Shown here: positions 8,836-17,978 of the stretch, piece by piece
How positions within the stretch are numbered: position 1 is the first letter of the stretch
Layout: every line of letters starts with the position of its first letter
Source of the DNA: VAZQ01 sp963835165
GTDB lineage: Bacteria; Pseudomonadota; Alphaproteobacteria; Rhizobiales; Xanthobacteraceae
NCBI GenBank assembly: GCA_963835165.1
Contig: CAWIGD010000015.1
Span: forward strand, 1-64,000
Length of the DNA stretch: 64,000 nt
Direction of reading: 5' to 3'
Notes under the pieces: model-generated
What the model was told of the DNA's origin: nothing
The model's input: only the letters and a program-made list of their open reading frames with translations
Database searches by the model: none
Translations under genes and position numbers: made by a program

Positions 8836-9315
8836 CTAGTTTCGGCGAACAAAAAGGATGAGCCGGACGACGTGTTCGTTCTTGTCGGTCTGGTCCGTGC
8901 TCAGCGTGATCGAAAGCGGGCGGCCTGCATGGTGCAGGACGACATAGCGCGGGGATGAGCGATCGCCGGCCTCGCTCCAGGCTTCGCCGAGGCAGGCTTG
9001 GATGTCATGCATGGTGCTTGCCTGCGCGGTCTCGGCGTTTTCCGCGGTGGCGAGGGGCTGCGAATCGCAGGTATAGGTCGCCGGTCCATAGAGCGAGCAA
9101 TCCCGCCAACCGGTAAGCTCGAGGGTCGTGTCCCGAAAATTGCCATCCCGCGGTTTTCCGGTGATGGAGGCGAATTTCTCCTTGGTCACTGCGAGGGCAG
9201 CGATCCGCTTCAGTTCCGAGCAATAGGCTGGCGCTTCAGGTGCCACGTCCTGTGCCAAGGTCGTCGCCGGCAAGCCGGCCAACGCCAACGTCAAGAGCAA
9301 GAGACGGTTCGCCAT
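8836..9315 (-). CDS. secreted hypothetical protein
   Basis: This 159-aa protein has a clear Sec signal peptide (hydrophobic LLLLTLALAGLP, cleavage near TLAQD). The mature part carries four cysteines (YCSEL, RDCSLYG, YTCDSQ, QACLGE) that could form two disulfides, which fits a periplasmic protein. I do not recognise the family. It lies 66 bp upstream of the ABC ATPase gene on the same strand and about 100 bp after the DUF1259 gene, so it may be in the same transcription unit. Confidence 0.6.
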   Translation of the reverse strand: MANRLLLLTLALAGLPATTLAQDVAPEAPAYCSELKRIAALAVTKEKFASITGKPRDGNFRDTTLELTGWRDCSLYGPATYTCDSQPLATAENAETAQASTMHDIQACLGEAWSEAGDRSSPRYVVLHHAGRPLSITLSTDQTDKNEHVVRLILFVRRN

Positions 9316-9416
9316 TTGCCGGTCCGCTTTATTCAGTGTCGCGCGGTTTTGCAGGACCGTCGCCGGGCCGTTGGATCACGACCCGGCGTCACATGCCGAC
9401 ACTTGGCCGTTTAAGC

Positions 9417-10304
9417 TCAGCTCTTCGCGCTCGCGGTCTTGTCGAGCGCGGCCCGCAGTCCCTTGGCGAGCTTGACGGCGTCGTCGTTGGCCCAGAAGTG
9501 CATGAAGATGAGACGGGGCTGCTCGGTGAGCATGTGGCTGTGGACCGCCGTCACCTCGATGCCGTTCTCCCGCAGCGCCTTGATCACCGGGTTCACCTCC
9601 TCGCCCGTGAGCACGAAGTCGCCGGTGATGGCGGCCTTGCCGCCGCCGGTGGGCTGGAAGCCGATCGCCGTCGCCACGCCGGTGGGTCCGGGGGGCGTGA
9701 GCTGCATTCCGTTCTCGGTGACCGGATCGCGGCGCGGCACCGCGAACTGATAGACGCCGCCATTGGCTTGCCCCTTGACGCCGATGATCTGATCGAGCTG
9801 GGCGGTGTCGAGATCGATCGCCGGCGGCGTGGCCGGGGGCGCCGGCGGTGTCAACGGCGTCTTGCTCTCCGCCAAAGCGGTTCGGATCGCCGTGGCCAGC
9901 TTCACCGGATCGCCATGCCCGCCGATATGCATGTAGAAGGGCAGGGGACTGCTGCGCAGGACGTGATTGTGTACCGCGGTCACCTCGAGGCCATTCTCGA
10001 TCAGCTTGGCCATGACCGGATTGATCTCGGTCTCGAGCAGCACGAGATCGCCCATCACCATCGCCCCTCCGTGCATCGGCTTGAACGCCGCCCAGCCGCC
10101 GAGCGCCAGTGCCGGCCTGATGGTGACGCCATCGAGCGTCACCTGCAGGTCGGTGCGCGGAAAGCCGTAGCGATGAACGTCGCCGGACACGGCGGCGGTT
10201 CGTCCCAGCGCTTCGTCGACCTTCTTCCAGTCGATCTCCTGGGCGCTGGCAGTCGTGCCCATGGTTGCCATTGCGCAGATTGCAAAGACGTGAACAGCAC
10301 GCAT
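9417..10304 (-). CDS. periplasmic protein with two DUF1259 (LpqO-like) domains
   Basis: This 295-aa protein has a signal peptide (cleavage near TASAQE) and two related DUF1259 halves (about residues 25-145 and 165-290) joined by a proline-rich linker. Each half repeats a GDLVLLETEINPV / GDFVLTGEEVNPV segment followed by EVTAVHNH / EVTAVHSH and FYMH / IFMH, so the conserved histidines are duplicated. DUF1259 has no settled biochemical role; it is often seen near chromate or metal-resistance genes, as here. A good Shine-Dalgarno (AGGAG, 6-base spacing) supports the start. Confidence 0.8.
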   Translation of the reverse strand: MRAVHVFAICAMATMGTTASAQEIDWKKVDEALGRTAAVSGDVHRYGFPRTDLQVTLDGVTIRPALALGGWAAFKPMHGGAMVMGDLVLLETEINPVMAKLIENGLEVTAVHNHVLRSSPLPFYMHIGGHGDPVKLATAIRTALAESKTPLTPPAPPATPPAIDLDTAQLDQIIGVKGQANGGVYQFAVPRRDPVTENGMQLTPPGPTGVATAIGFQPTGGGKAAITGDFVLTGEEVNPVIKALRENGIEVTAVHSHMLTEQPRLIFMHFWANDDAVKLAKGLRAALDKTASAKS

Positions 10305-10424
10305 GTTTATCTCCTCTTGAGTTGAGCTAATTGCCCGGTTTCGCTCCCTCGCCCTGACCTTGCGTCATTTGAACGACCAGCCGTCCAGCGTTGTTCCAGC
10401 AAATCTCATTGATCGATGGAGTGT

Positions 10425-11117
10425 TCACTCGATACGACAACAGCGTTTCTCCGACGCCGGGAAAGTCTCGATCTCGAGCCGGTCAAATCGCGTGACGTTG
10501 TCCTCTTCGGTCCACAAGCCGACCTGTCCGTCGCCCGGCAAGGTGCTATCCCGCGCGGTGAACAGCCAGTTGCGGTCGAGAGAAATCGTGAATTGGTCGT
10601 CGTTGGCTTGAAGCTCGAGCAGATGCCAACGGTCGCGGACAACGTCAGCATCCGTTCCCCATATCCGTTCTTTCTTGCCGTTGACGATCCGGAACAGGTC
10701 GACCCGCTCTTCCAGCGCGCTCGCAATGACGACGTAGTAGCTGTCAACATCCAGAAAACGGGCGGCGATGCCCGCGGCCTGCATCGTTCCCTTCATGATC
10801 TTGAATCGAACGCGCAGTTTGAAGTCTTTGGAGGAAACGGGTGCGTAGATCGCGAGCGAGAACCGATTCTCGTGCTGGTCCGTACTGACGTGTTCTATTG
10901 CCGTCCCGTCCATGGCGGTCGTGTCGCGCACCACGGTCCATCGTCCGGGCTCGCCCTCTCCGGTTTGCAAAAAGTCGAAGTCGGGGGGCGGCGTTCCAAA
11001 TTCACTTTGGGTAATATCGAACGTCGTCGTCGTGCCCACCGTCCGGCCGGGGTGGGGAGCGGACGCAACGACGGCCGCCATCCCGATGGTCGCGGCAAGC
11101 GTGACGAGACGCCTCAC
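10425..11117 (-). CDS. secreted ConA-like (DUF1080/LamG-type) protein coupled to chrA
   Basis: This 230-aa protein starts at the GTG at 11117, which overlaps the chrA stop (GTGA), implying translational coupling. A signal peptide (RRLVTLAATIGMAAVVASA) precedes a single beta-sandwich domain with AAGIAARFLDVDSYYV, VDLFRIVNG, WHLLELQAND and GQVGLWTEEDN. It is a paralogue of the protein at 5983-6708: the GxxGLW end motif and the DYL/SYYV strand align by eye. A longer reading from 11162 would run inside chrA. Its function next to a chromate exporter is unknown; a binding or keto-sugar role is only inferred from fold. Confidence 0.7.
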   Translation of the reverse strand: MRRLVTLAATIGMAAVVASAPHPGRTVGTTTTFDITQSEFGTPPPDFDFLQTGEGEPGRWTVVRDTTAMDGTAIEHVSTDQHENRFSLAIYAPVSSKDFKLRVRFKIMKGTMQAAGIAARFLDVDSYYVVIASALEERVDLFRIVNGKKERIWGTDADVVRDRWHLLELQANDDQFTISLDRNWLFTARDSTLPGDGQVGLWTEEDNVTRFDRLEIETFPASEKRCCRIE

Positions 11118-12514
11118 GTGAGAGCTCCCAAAAGATACAGCGCCAGTCCGACGCCGCAGCATGCTGCGAGCGTCGGAATCATGCCGACCTTGAAGCGAAA
11201 GATGGCGACGGCGGCGGCGACCGAGAGCGCGAGCGCGAGCCAGTCCACGCTCGCCAGCCTCGGCGCATCAAACGACAACGGAAAGGCACGTATCGGGACG
11301 GTGTCGCGAAAGATCGAATGGATCGCGAACCAGATCGCAAGGTTCAGCACGACGCCGACCACGGCGGCGGTGATGGCGGACAGCGCGCCGTTCAACGCCC
11401 TGTTGCCGCGCAGGACCTCGATGAAAGGCGCGCCGAGGAAAATCCAGAGAAAGCAGGGCGTGAAGGTGACCCAGGTCGCGAGCAGGCCGCCCAGCGTCCC
11501 GGCCATCATCGGCGAAAGCGAGCCCGGATCGCGGAATGCCGCCATGAAGCCCACGAACTGCAGCACCATGATCAGCGGCCCCGGCGTCGTCTCCGCCATT
11601 CCCAGGCCATCGAGCATCTCGCCGGGCTTGAGCCAGCCGTAGTTTTCGACCGCCTGCTGGGCGACATAGGCGAGCACCGCGTAGGCGCCGCCGAAGGTGA
11701 CCATCGCCATCTTGCTGAAGAAGACGGCAATCTCGCTGAAGACGTTCCCCCTGCCTAAAGTAACCAGAAGCGCGATGACAGGAATGAGCCAAAGGGCGAG
11801 CCATACGCTCGACACCCGCAAGGCTCGCGCAACGGTCGGCCGCGTATGTGCGGGCAGCTCCTCGCCGAGGAGGCTATCGACCACGCCGCCATCTCGCTTG
11901 CCATCGCCATGACCGCCCTTGAGTTGAAATGAGGCGGCGCCGGTCGAAGCGCCGACAAAACCGATCAGCGCCGCGCCAAAAATAATGATCGGAAACGGAA
12001 TATTGAAAAAGAAGATGCCCACAAATGCGGCCGCCGCCAGCGCGCGCATCACGTTGTTCTTGAGCGAGCGCTTGCCGATGCGGACGACCGCCTCCAGCAC
12101 GATCGCGAGGACCGCGGCCTTGAGCCCGAAAAACACCGCCGCAATCGCCGGCACGTTACCGTAGCCGGCATAGACGTAGCTGAGCGCCATGATGGCGACG
12201 AGGCCGGGGAGCACGAAGAGGACGCCGGCCATGATGCCGCCGAGGGTGCGGTGCATCAGCCAGCCGATATAGGTCGCGAGCTGCTGCGCCTCGGGCCCGG
12301 GCAGCAGCATGCAATAGTTGAGCGCGTGCAAGAAACGGCTCTCCGAAATCCAGCGCTTCTCCTCGACCAGAATGCGGTGCATCACCGCGATCTGGCCGGC
12401 GGGGCCGCCGAAGCTCAGCATCGCAACGCGAAGCCAGACCCGGAACGCCTCGCGCAGCGACACGCCGTGTCGCGGCGCGTATTGATCGCCTTCCGCGATC
12501 GCGAGTTCAGCCAC
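11114..12514 (-). CDS. chrA: chromate transporter ChrA (long-chain, two-domain)
   Basis: This 466-aa inner-membrane protein of the CHR superfamily is predicted to export chromate. It has the two homologous halves of long-chain ChrA. The N-half shows LSFGGPAGQIAVMHR and LPGPEAQQLATYIG; the C-half shows VTFGGAYAVLAYVAQQ and MAETTPGPLIMVLQFVGF. The start is GTG at 12514, with AGGAGG upstream, overlapping the rhodanese-ChrB gene by 8 bases. The ConA-like gene overlaps its stop. Both neighbours upstream are ChrB-type, so expression is probably chromate-controlled. Confidence 0.92.
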   Translation of the reverse strand: MAELAIAEGDQYAPRHGVSLREAFRVWLRVAMLSFGGPAGQIAVMHRILVEEKRWISESRFLHALNYCMLLPGPEAQQLATYIGWLMHRTLGGIMAGVLFVLPGLVAIMALSYVYAGYGNVPAIAAVFFGLKAAVLAIVLEAVVRIGKRSLKNNVMRALAAAAFVGIFFFNIPFPIIIFGAALIGFVGASTGAASFQLKGGHGDGKRDGGVVDSLLGEELPAHTRPTVARALRVSSVWLALWLIPVIALLVTLGRGNVFSEIAVFFSKMAMVTFGGAYAVLAYVAQQAVENYGWLKPGEMLDGLGMAETTPGPLIMVLQFVGFMAAFRDPGSLSPMMAGTLGGLLATWVTFTPCFLWIFLGAPFIEVLRGNRALNGALSAITAAVVGVVLNLAIWFAIHSIFRDTVPIRAFPLSFDAPRLASVDWLALALSVAAAVAIFRFKVGMIPTLAACCGVGLALYLLGALT

Positions 12515-13325
12515 GCCGGGCCTCCTTCACGCTTGCAGCCGGCCAGTTGTGGGTTTCCGCCTGGAGATTGCGACACCAGGCATAGAGCGCGTCGTACATC
12601 ACCATGCCGTGTCCGAGCATTTCATGATCGTCCGGAAAGTTCGCGGACAGGCCCAGCGAGATGGCGAACAGGCCGCCGCACTGCGGGGTCAGATCGTGAC
12701 GCGACGTGTCGGCGCCTCGGACTATTTCGGCCAGATGGTCGAGAGCCGGATCCTTGATGCCGTAGATGCGCAGGATGGTATCGAACGAACAGCGCTCACC
12801 TTCGTGGGTGAATTCGACCCCGTCGATGTCGTAAGGAGTTCCACCCGTCTCTTTGGCGACCTTGAGCACGTCCTTGGTCGGGACGTAGATGAACTCCGCC
12901 TGCGGATCGATGAAGCGCCGGATCAGCCACGGACAAGCGATGCGGTCGATCTTCGGGTGCTCTCGCGTCACCCATTTGCCCGGCGTCGCGCCTATCGTTC
13001 GGTGTGTTGGCAGACCTTTTGCAATCCAGCCCTCAATGCCGTCCTGCAGGTAGACTGCGTCGACGCCTGCCGCGCGCAAGGCAGCGGCTACGCCTTGGCT
13101 GACCTCACGCCCATGCACGCAGTGCACGACCACCTTGCGTCCGCTGGGCAAGTCCTTCCGCCAACGCTCGACGTCATCGGGCGGCCGATGGAACGCAGAT
13201 ACGATGAGCTCCCCCGCCTTCGCAAAATCGGCAGGGCGTCGAACGTCCACAACGATCGGCGCAGAGGCGGTGCCAAGCCGGGCATGAAGATCGCCTGGCG
13301 AGATAGAAGGGGGAATTTGTTGCAT
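12507..13325 (-). CDS. rhodanese domain fused to ChrB C-terminal domain
   Basis: This 272-aa protein has a rhodanese-like N-terminal domain (about residues 8-110) with the active-site loop HCVHGREVSQG containing the candidate catalytic Cys. A ChrB C-terminal domain follows (about 125-265), with DRIACPWLIRRFIDP and the EFTHEGERCSFDT motif. ChrB-type domains sense chromate, and rhodanese domains handle sulfur or oxyanions, so a sensing or reducing role in chromate resistance is likely. It overlaps chrA by 8 bases and follows the frameshifted chrB by 81 bases. Confidence 0.85.
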   Translation of the reverse strand: MQQIPPSISPGDLHARLGTASAPIVVDVRRPADFAKAGELIVSAFHRPPDDVERWRKDLPSGRKVVVHCVHGREVSQGVAAALRAAGVDAVYLQDGIEGWIAKGLPTHRTIGATPGKWVTREHPKIDRIACPWLIRRFIDPQAEFIYVPTKDVLKVAKETGGTPYDIDGVEFTHEGERCSFDTILRIYGIKDPALDHLAEIVRGADTSRHDLTPQCGGLFAISLGLSANFPDDHEMLGHGMVMYDALYAWCRNLQAETHNWPAASVKEARRG

Positions 13326-13406
13326 GACAGTTCACCTCGGTTGCCTCGATGGCGAAGCGTTCTCGCCCGGCATCGCGTTTCGTGCCGGCGGGTGCGGGGC
13401 TTTCCT

Positions 13407-14394
13407 CTATCGCCGCTTCTTCTTGAAATAGTCGTAGAGACTGTTGAAGACCTCGGTGCCGCGCGCAATCCGTTCCGAGTCATCCTCGGTCGCGATGCTG
13501 ATGCCTTCGACCAGTGTCCTGATCCCTGCGACCTCGGTGCGGCCGAACTTGTCGTCCTTGAGGTCGATGTCGTGGATGATCTCCGCGATGGCGCGCAGCG
13601 CGGGGTCTTTCAGCGCGCCGCGCTCCAGCAGCACTTCGAACGTGCACTTGTCGCCCTCGTGCGTGAACTCGGCCTCGAACATGTCGAAGCGCAGCTCGCC
13701 AGCCTGCGGGCGATACCCCTTGCCGGATACGAATTTGAAGCGAGCTTGCGGGTCGATGAAGCGGCGTATCAACCAGGCGCTGGCGATCCGATCCACATAG
13801 ACGCCCTGCCGGGTGACCCAGGTTCTGTCGCGCAGCGTCCCGAATGCACTTTCCCCGGAATCGATTTGCTTTGTCCTTCACGGCCTCGCCCTCGCTTAAT
13901 CGAGCCTCTACGCCTCTGAGCAAGCCCTCCGCTTTCTCGCGACCGATGGCGCCGAAGAAATCGATGGAAACCACTTGCGCGAGGCGTTTGCGCAACCGCG
14001 CAACCTGTATGCGACGCTCGGCGATCGCGTCCGGCTTCGCATTGGCGCGCAACTTCGCCAAGGCGCGCACGTCCTTGGCCACGTCTTCGTAGTCGGCGTC
14101 GCGCGCCTGGTCGAAGAGCGCCCGGACCTCCTGGTCCGATAGGCCGTCGATCAGCCGCGCCTCGCAGACCACGGCTTCGCCGCCGCCTTCGACGATCTCA
14201 CGCAGCAGCCACTCGAAGTCCTCCTGGGTCTCCTCGTTCATCGGCAGCGCGTGCACCGCGTTCTTGACCGCGACCGCGCCGAGGTCCTGCAGCCGCCGCC
14301 AGATCTTGACGCGCAGATATGCGGGCTTCGCCGGGAGCTGATGGATGAGCAGAAGCCAGCTGTAGGCTAGCGTCCTTTGTGCGCCGGCGTTCAT
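13407..14394 (-). pseudogene. chrB: ChrB chromate-resistance regulator, split by a one-base frameshift
   Basis: Two minus-strand frames together make a full ChrB of about 328 aa. The first (from 14394) gives the N-terminal domain, with WLLLIHQLPAKPAYLRVKIW and the EDFEWLLREI segment. The second (to 13407) gives the C-terminal domain, with TWVTRQGVYVDRIASAWL and EFTHEGDKCTFE. The frames meet near 13850: an extra C in the CCCC run at 13853-13856 (GGGG on the coding strand) would explain the break. Removing it gives a continuous protein of normal length. This may be a read error rather than a dead gene. The product would be the chromate-sensing regulator of the chrA operon. Confidence 0.75.
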
Positions 14395-14622
14395 GCGATC
14401 AAGACCGTATCAAGCTCGGAACGAGGATGCAACACGTGTATCATTTCAATTTCCCGTGTATTCCAGACCGCCGGACCGTGTCGCGCGTTTGACAGTTGCG
14501 TGCGGAGGGGCGGGCGTGCGCCGAAGGTTCTATGCCCGGACATGACAACAGTCAGTCGGGCGGGAAGCAAACGACGTTGTGATCCAGGGCGACGCTGCAA
14601 ACCTGACAAAGTGGAGAATTGC

Positions 14623-14979
14623 ATGCGCAGAATTCCAGCTCTCATCGCCGTCCTCGGTTTTGCCGCGTCCGCAGCCGGGGCGCAGACGCCGGCCGACTCC
14701 GCCGCGTCCAGGAGCGCGCTTCTGACCCTCGATCAAAAAACAAAGATCTCCGAGATGATCACGAAGCAAACGCCCCCGCTCTCAGGCCCTGCATTTCCGG
14801 TTTCCGTCGACGGCGTCGTGCCATCGGAAATCCAGCTCAAATCACTTCCTTCGGAAGCGGAAGAATTGGCGCCACAACTTCGCGGCTTCAGTTATGTTGT
14901 GGTCGAAGAGCTGGTTGCCATCGTCGACCCGCGCACCCGCAAGGTGGAAATCGTATTTCCGAGATGGGGGAAGCAGTAA
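14623..14979 (+). CDS. DUF1236 domain periplasmic protein
   Basis: This 118-aa protein has a signal peptide (MRRIPALIAVLGFAASAAGA) and a C-terminal DUF1236 domain (YVVVEELVAIVDPRTRKVEI). DUF1236 proteins are common, often multicopy, in Bradyrhizobium relatives and have no settled role. The ATG at 14623 was chosen because the signal peptide starts exactly there; upstream in-frame sequence does not look coding. It is divergent from chrB across a 228-bp gap. Confidence 0.8.
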   Translation: MRRIPALIAVLGFAASAAGAQTPADSAASRSALLTLDQKTKISEMITKQTPPLSGPAFPVSVDGVVPSEIQLKSLPSEAEELAPQLRGFSYVVVEELVAIVDPRTRKVEIVFPRWGKQ

Positions 14980-15152
14980 GCTGGCATGACAGCCCATCCG
15001 AAGGAGACGGAAACGATTGCTGCAACCCGACGTTTTAAATTGGTCTCGCAGCGGGCCGCCGGGTGCTCGGACATGCATCCACGTCGCGTCACTTCGATGA
15101 TGCGGGAAGCTCGATGTTCTCAAGTCGAGAGAACGCACGATCAAGTTGAACA

Positions 15153-16166
15153 ATGAACGGTCATCGCGATCCGGACGACCACCCGCACGATCATTCGGCT
15201 GGCCATGGACACACCCACGGCATCGTCGATCCCTCGATCACGACCAACGATCGGGGGCTGTGGGCGATCAAATGGTCGTTCGTCGGTCTCGCCGCCACGG
15301 CCATTCTGCAGCTGGTGGTGGTCTTCCTCTCCGGCAGCGTCGCGCTGCTTGCCGACACGATTCACAATTTTGGGGATGCTGCGACCGCGATACCGCTCGG
15401 GATTGCCTTTTGGTTCGCCCGCAAGAAGCCGAGCCAGCGGTTCACTTTCGGCTATGGGCGCGTCGAGGACCTGGCAGGGCTCGCAATCGTACTCACGATT
15501 CTCGCGAGCGCGATCGTCGCGGGATATGAGAGCATAGAGCGGCTTCTGCATCCCCAGGACATATCCTATCTGGGCGCGGTGATAGCGGCCTCGATCATCG
15601 GCTTTCTCGGCAACGAGGCTGTCGCCATCTTCCGCATTCGCGTCGGCCAGGAGATCAACAGCGCGGCGCTGATCGCGGACGGATACCACGCGCGCGTCGA
15701 CGGCTGGACGAGCCTGGCGGTGCTTTTCGGCGCCGTCGGGGTGTGGCTCGGCTACCCGCTTGCCGACCCGATCATCGGCCTGCTCATTACCGCCGCGATC
15801 CTCGGCATCGTCATCCAGAGCGGGAAGTCGATCTTCTTTCGAATGCTCGACGGTGCCGAGCCGAACGTCATCGACGAACTGCGCCACGCCGCCGAGGATG
15901 TGCCGCAGGTGAAGGAGGTCACCGAGGTGCGCGCGCGCTGGCTCGGGCACCGCCTGCATGCCGAGTTGAATGTCGCGGTCGATCCCGAGCTGACGATCGC
16001 ACAGGCGCACGCGATCGCGGCCGAGGTCCGCCACCAGCTCCTTCACCATCTGGATTATCTGTCGCTCGTCGTCATCCACGTCGATCCGGCGGATCAGTCC
16101 GGCGAGTCGCACCATCGTATTGGAGAGCATGCCCACGACGGGCTGCCGATACACTCGCATGGTTGA
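15153..16166 (+). CDS. cation diffusion facilitator (Zn/Co/Ni/Cd-type) exporter
   Basis: This 337-aa CDF-family inner-membrane antiporter is predicted to export divalent metals using the proton gradient. It has a His-rich N-terminus (HPHDHSAGHGHTHG), six membrane segments with the metal-site pairs HNFGD in TM2 and HARVD in TM5, a cytoplasmic C-terminal domain (about residues 215-310) and a second His-rich tail (HHRIGEHAHDG). The layout matches DmeF/CzcD-type members. It lies between the DUF1236 gene and a convergent multicopper oxidase, in a metal-handling block. Confidence 0.9.
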   Translation: MNGHRDPDDHPHDHSAGHGHTHGIVDPSITTNDRGLWAIKWSFVGLAATAILQLVVVFLSGSVALLADTIHNFGDAATAIPLGIAFWFARKKPSQRFTFGYGRVEDLAGLAIVLTILASAIVAGYESIERLLHPQDISYLGAVIAASIIGFLGNEAVAIFRIRVGQEINSAALIADGYHARVDGWTSLAVLFGAVGVWLGYPLADPIIGLLITAAILGIVIQSGKSIFFRMLDGAEPNVIDELRHAAEDVPQVKEVTEVRARWLGHRLHAELNVAVDPELTIAQAHAIAAEVRHQLLHHLDYLSLVVIHVDPADQSGESHHRIGEHAHDGLPIHSHG

Positions 16167-16270
16167 TAAGCGTCAGGTCCCCGGCTTCTCGAGCTGAGCG
16201 AGGTCGTCGGAACGGATCACAGGAAGCACCTCGTCGCCGTGCAGCGACGAACCCTGTTCTCCAAGTTCGC

Positions 16271-17689
16271 TCAGAGATAGGTCATCATCCCCATGAACCC
16301 TTCATCCTGATGGTCCTGGTGATGGCAGTGGAGCAGCGTAAGCCCCGGATCGTCGGCCACGAAATCGAATTCGACGGTGCTGAACCGCGTCATGTTGACG
16401 GTGTCTTTCATGACGCCCGCCGTGGGCTTGTCGCCTATCCTGGTGATTTCGAAGCTGTGGCGGTGCAGGTGAACGGGATGGTTGTCGCCACTCTTGTTGG
16501 TCATGACGAGGCGATAGCGCTTGCCGCGCTCGGTGCTGAACAACGGATTGGTGCTGGGCCATGACCTGCCGTTGATGGTCCAGCGGTTGTAGCCGCCGCG
16601 GCCGCCTGGCACTTTCTCGAACAGCAGCTCGACACGTTCGTCCGGCGCCGGCACCGGCCGGTCATTGCGGCCGAACAGCGTGTAGTCCCAATCGGAATTC
16701 GGCGCCGCCGTCCACTGCGGTTCTCCGCGCTGACCGGCATACTCGACCACGATGCCGAGCCCTTTCTTGCGCTCATCGTCACTGACCTCGCCCAAGATCC
16801 AGACGCCGGGCCGGTTCATCTCCACGATCACGTCGGCCCGTTCCGCGGGCGCCAGGAACAGCACATCGACGCCTTGCGGCGAAGGCACGCGATTGCCGTC
16901 GAGCGCGATCACCGCGAGGCGATGGCCAGGCAGCGCCAGCCTGACATTCTCCGTCGGGCTGGCGTTGAGCAGGCGGAACAGCACGCGCTGACCTTCGCGC
17001 ACACGCACCGGCTCGCCGTGGCCCAGCATCTTGTCGTTGAAGGAGGCCGATGCGTACATCACCTCGAGACCGTTGTCGGGAGGCGGACCGCGACGGATAT
17101 CCTGCATGCTCACCCATGAGCCCTCCCAGTGGTGGGCGGCGAGCAGCACCTCCTGGTCATAGCGGCCGGGATCGCTCGACGGCTCGACGAGCAGGAAACC
17201 GTACAGGCCCGCGTACAGGCTTCGGCGCAGATCAGGTCCGGCCATGTTGTGACTGTGGTACCACCGGGTGCCGGCAGGTTTGGCGACGAACCCGTAGCGC
17301 TGCATGCCGCCGCGCGCCACCATCGGCGACCCTTCCTCCATCGCGCCATCGGACTGCGAGGGCAGGTACAGACCGTGCCAGTGCACGATGTCGTCGACAT
17401 CGGTGTCGTTGCGGATATCGATGCTGACGGGGCTGCCCTCACGAAGACGAAGAGCGGGACCCGGAACGGTGCCGTTGTAAGCAAAGGTGTCGATGACTTT
17501 TCCAGGGGCGAGCTCCAATCGCAGCGGCGCGATCCGCAGCGAATGGTCGGCCCGCGATGCGATCTGCGTATACGCCGTTCCGCCGGCTGCCCCGAGCGCC
17601 ATTCCGACCGCTCCGGCGCCAAGCACAAAACCGCGACGATCCAGCCATGATTTCGAGCCGGGATGACCTGCGGATCCAAATGATTTCAT
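16271..17689 (-). CDS. multicopper oxidase (laccase-like), Tat-exported
   Basis: This 472-aa periplasmic multicopper oxidase has a Tat signal (DRRGFVLGAGAVGMALG). All four copper motifs are present: HWHG, WYHSHN, HPVHLHRHSFE and HCHHQDHQDEGFM. The last supplies the type-1 Cys and His; the residue ten after that Cys is Phe, not Met, suggesting a non-coordinating axial position as in higher-potential laccases. The enzyme would oxidise Cu(I), phenols or similar donors with O2. It is convergent with the CDF exporter, which fits metal detoxification, though the true substrate is unknown. Confidence 0.9.
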   Translation of the reverse strand: MKSFGSAGHPGSKSWLDRRGFVLGAGAVGMALGAAGGTAYTQIASRADHSLRIAPLRLELAPGKVIDTFAYNGTVPGPALRLREGSPVSIDIRNDTDVDDIVHWHGLYLPSQSDGAMEEGSPMVARGGMQRYGFVAKPAGTRWYHSHNMAGPDLRRSLYAGLYGFLLVEPSSDPGRYDQEVLLAAHHWEGSWVSMQDIRRGPPPDNGLEVMYASASFNDKMLGHGEPVRVREGQRVLFRLLNASPTENVRLALPGHRLAVIALDGNRVPSPQGVDVLFLAPAERADVIVEMNRPGVWILGEVSDDERKKGLGIVVEYAGQRGEPQWTAAPNSDWDYTLFGRNDRPVPAPDERVELLFEKVPGGRGGYNRWTINGRSWPSTNPLFSTERGKRYRLVMTNKSGDNHPVHLHRHSFEITRIGDKPTAGVMKDTVNMTRFSTVEFDFVADDPGLTLLHCHHQDHQDEGFMGMMTYL

Positions 17690-17978
17690 TGTGAGATCCT
17701 AACCTGGCGCCGATCGAACTCGAAAACGGAGCATACCAGTTACGGGCGCGCGCTTCTCCGCAGCTTTTTTCGGGTAACAACTCGCAATCATGGTCGGTTC
17801 CGATCGCCGCGGTTTTCTCGGCATCAACAGGAGCGGCGTCGGCCTCCAGCCGGACGCCGTATGCGGACGTTCGGGGGCGTCAAGGGCGGTCGCCAGGGAC
17901 GCGGGCTGTGGCTTGCGTCCGCATCGCGCAGTCGCTACATCCCGGCGGCACCAATGATTTTCTCCTGGCGGGTGAGCC

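Noticed and set aside
17690..17978. Possible remnant of a penicillin-binding protein gene before prfB
   Set aside because: I read all frames for the usual C-terminal text and found none; the gap has no gene I can support.
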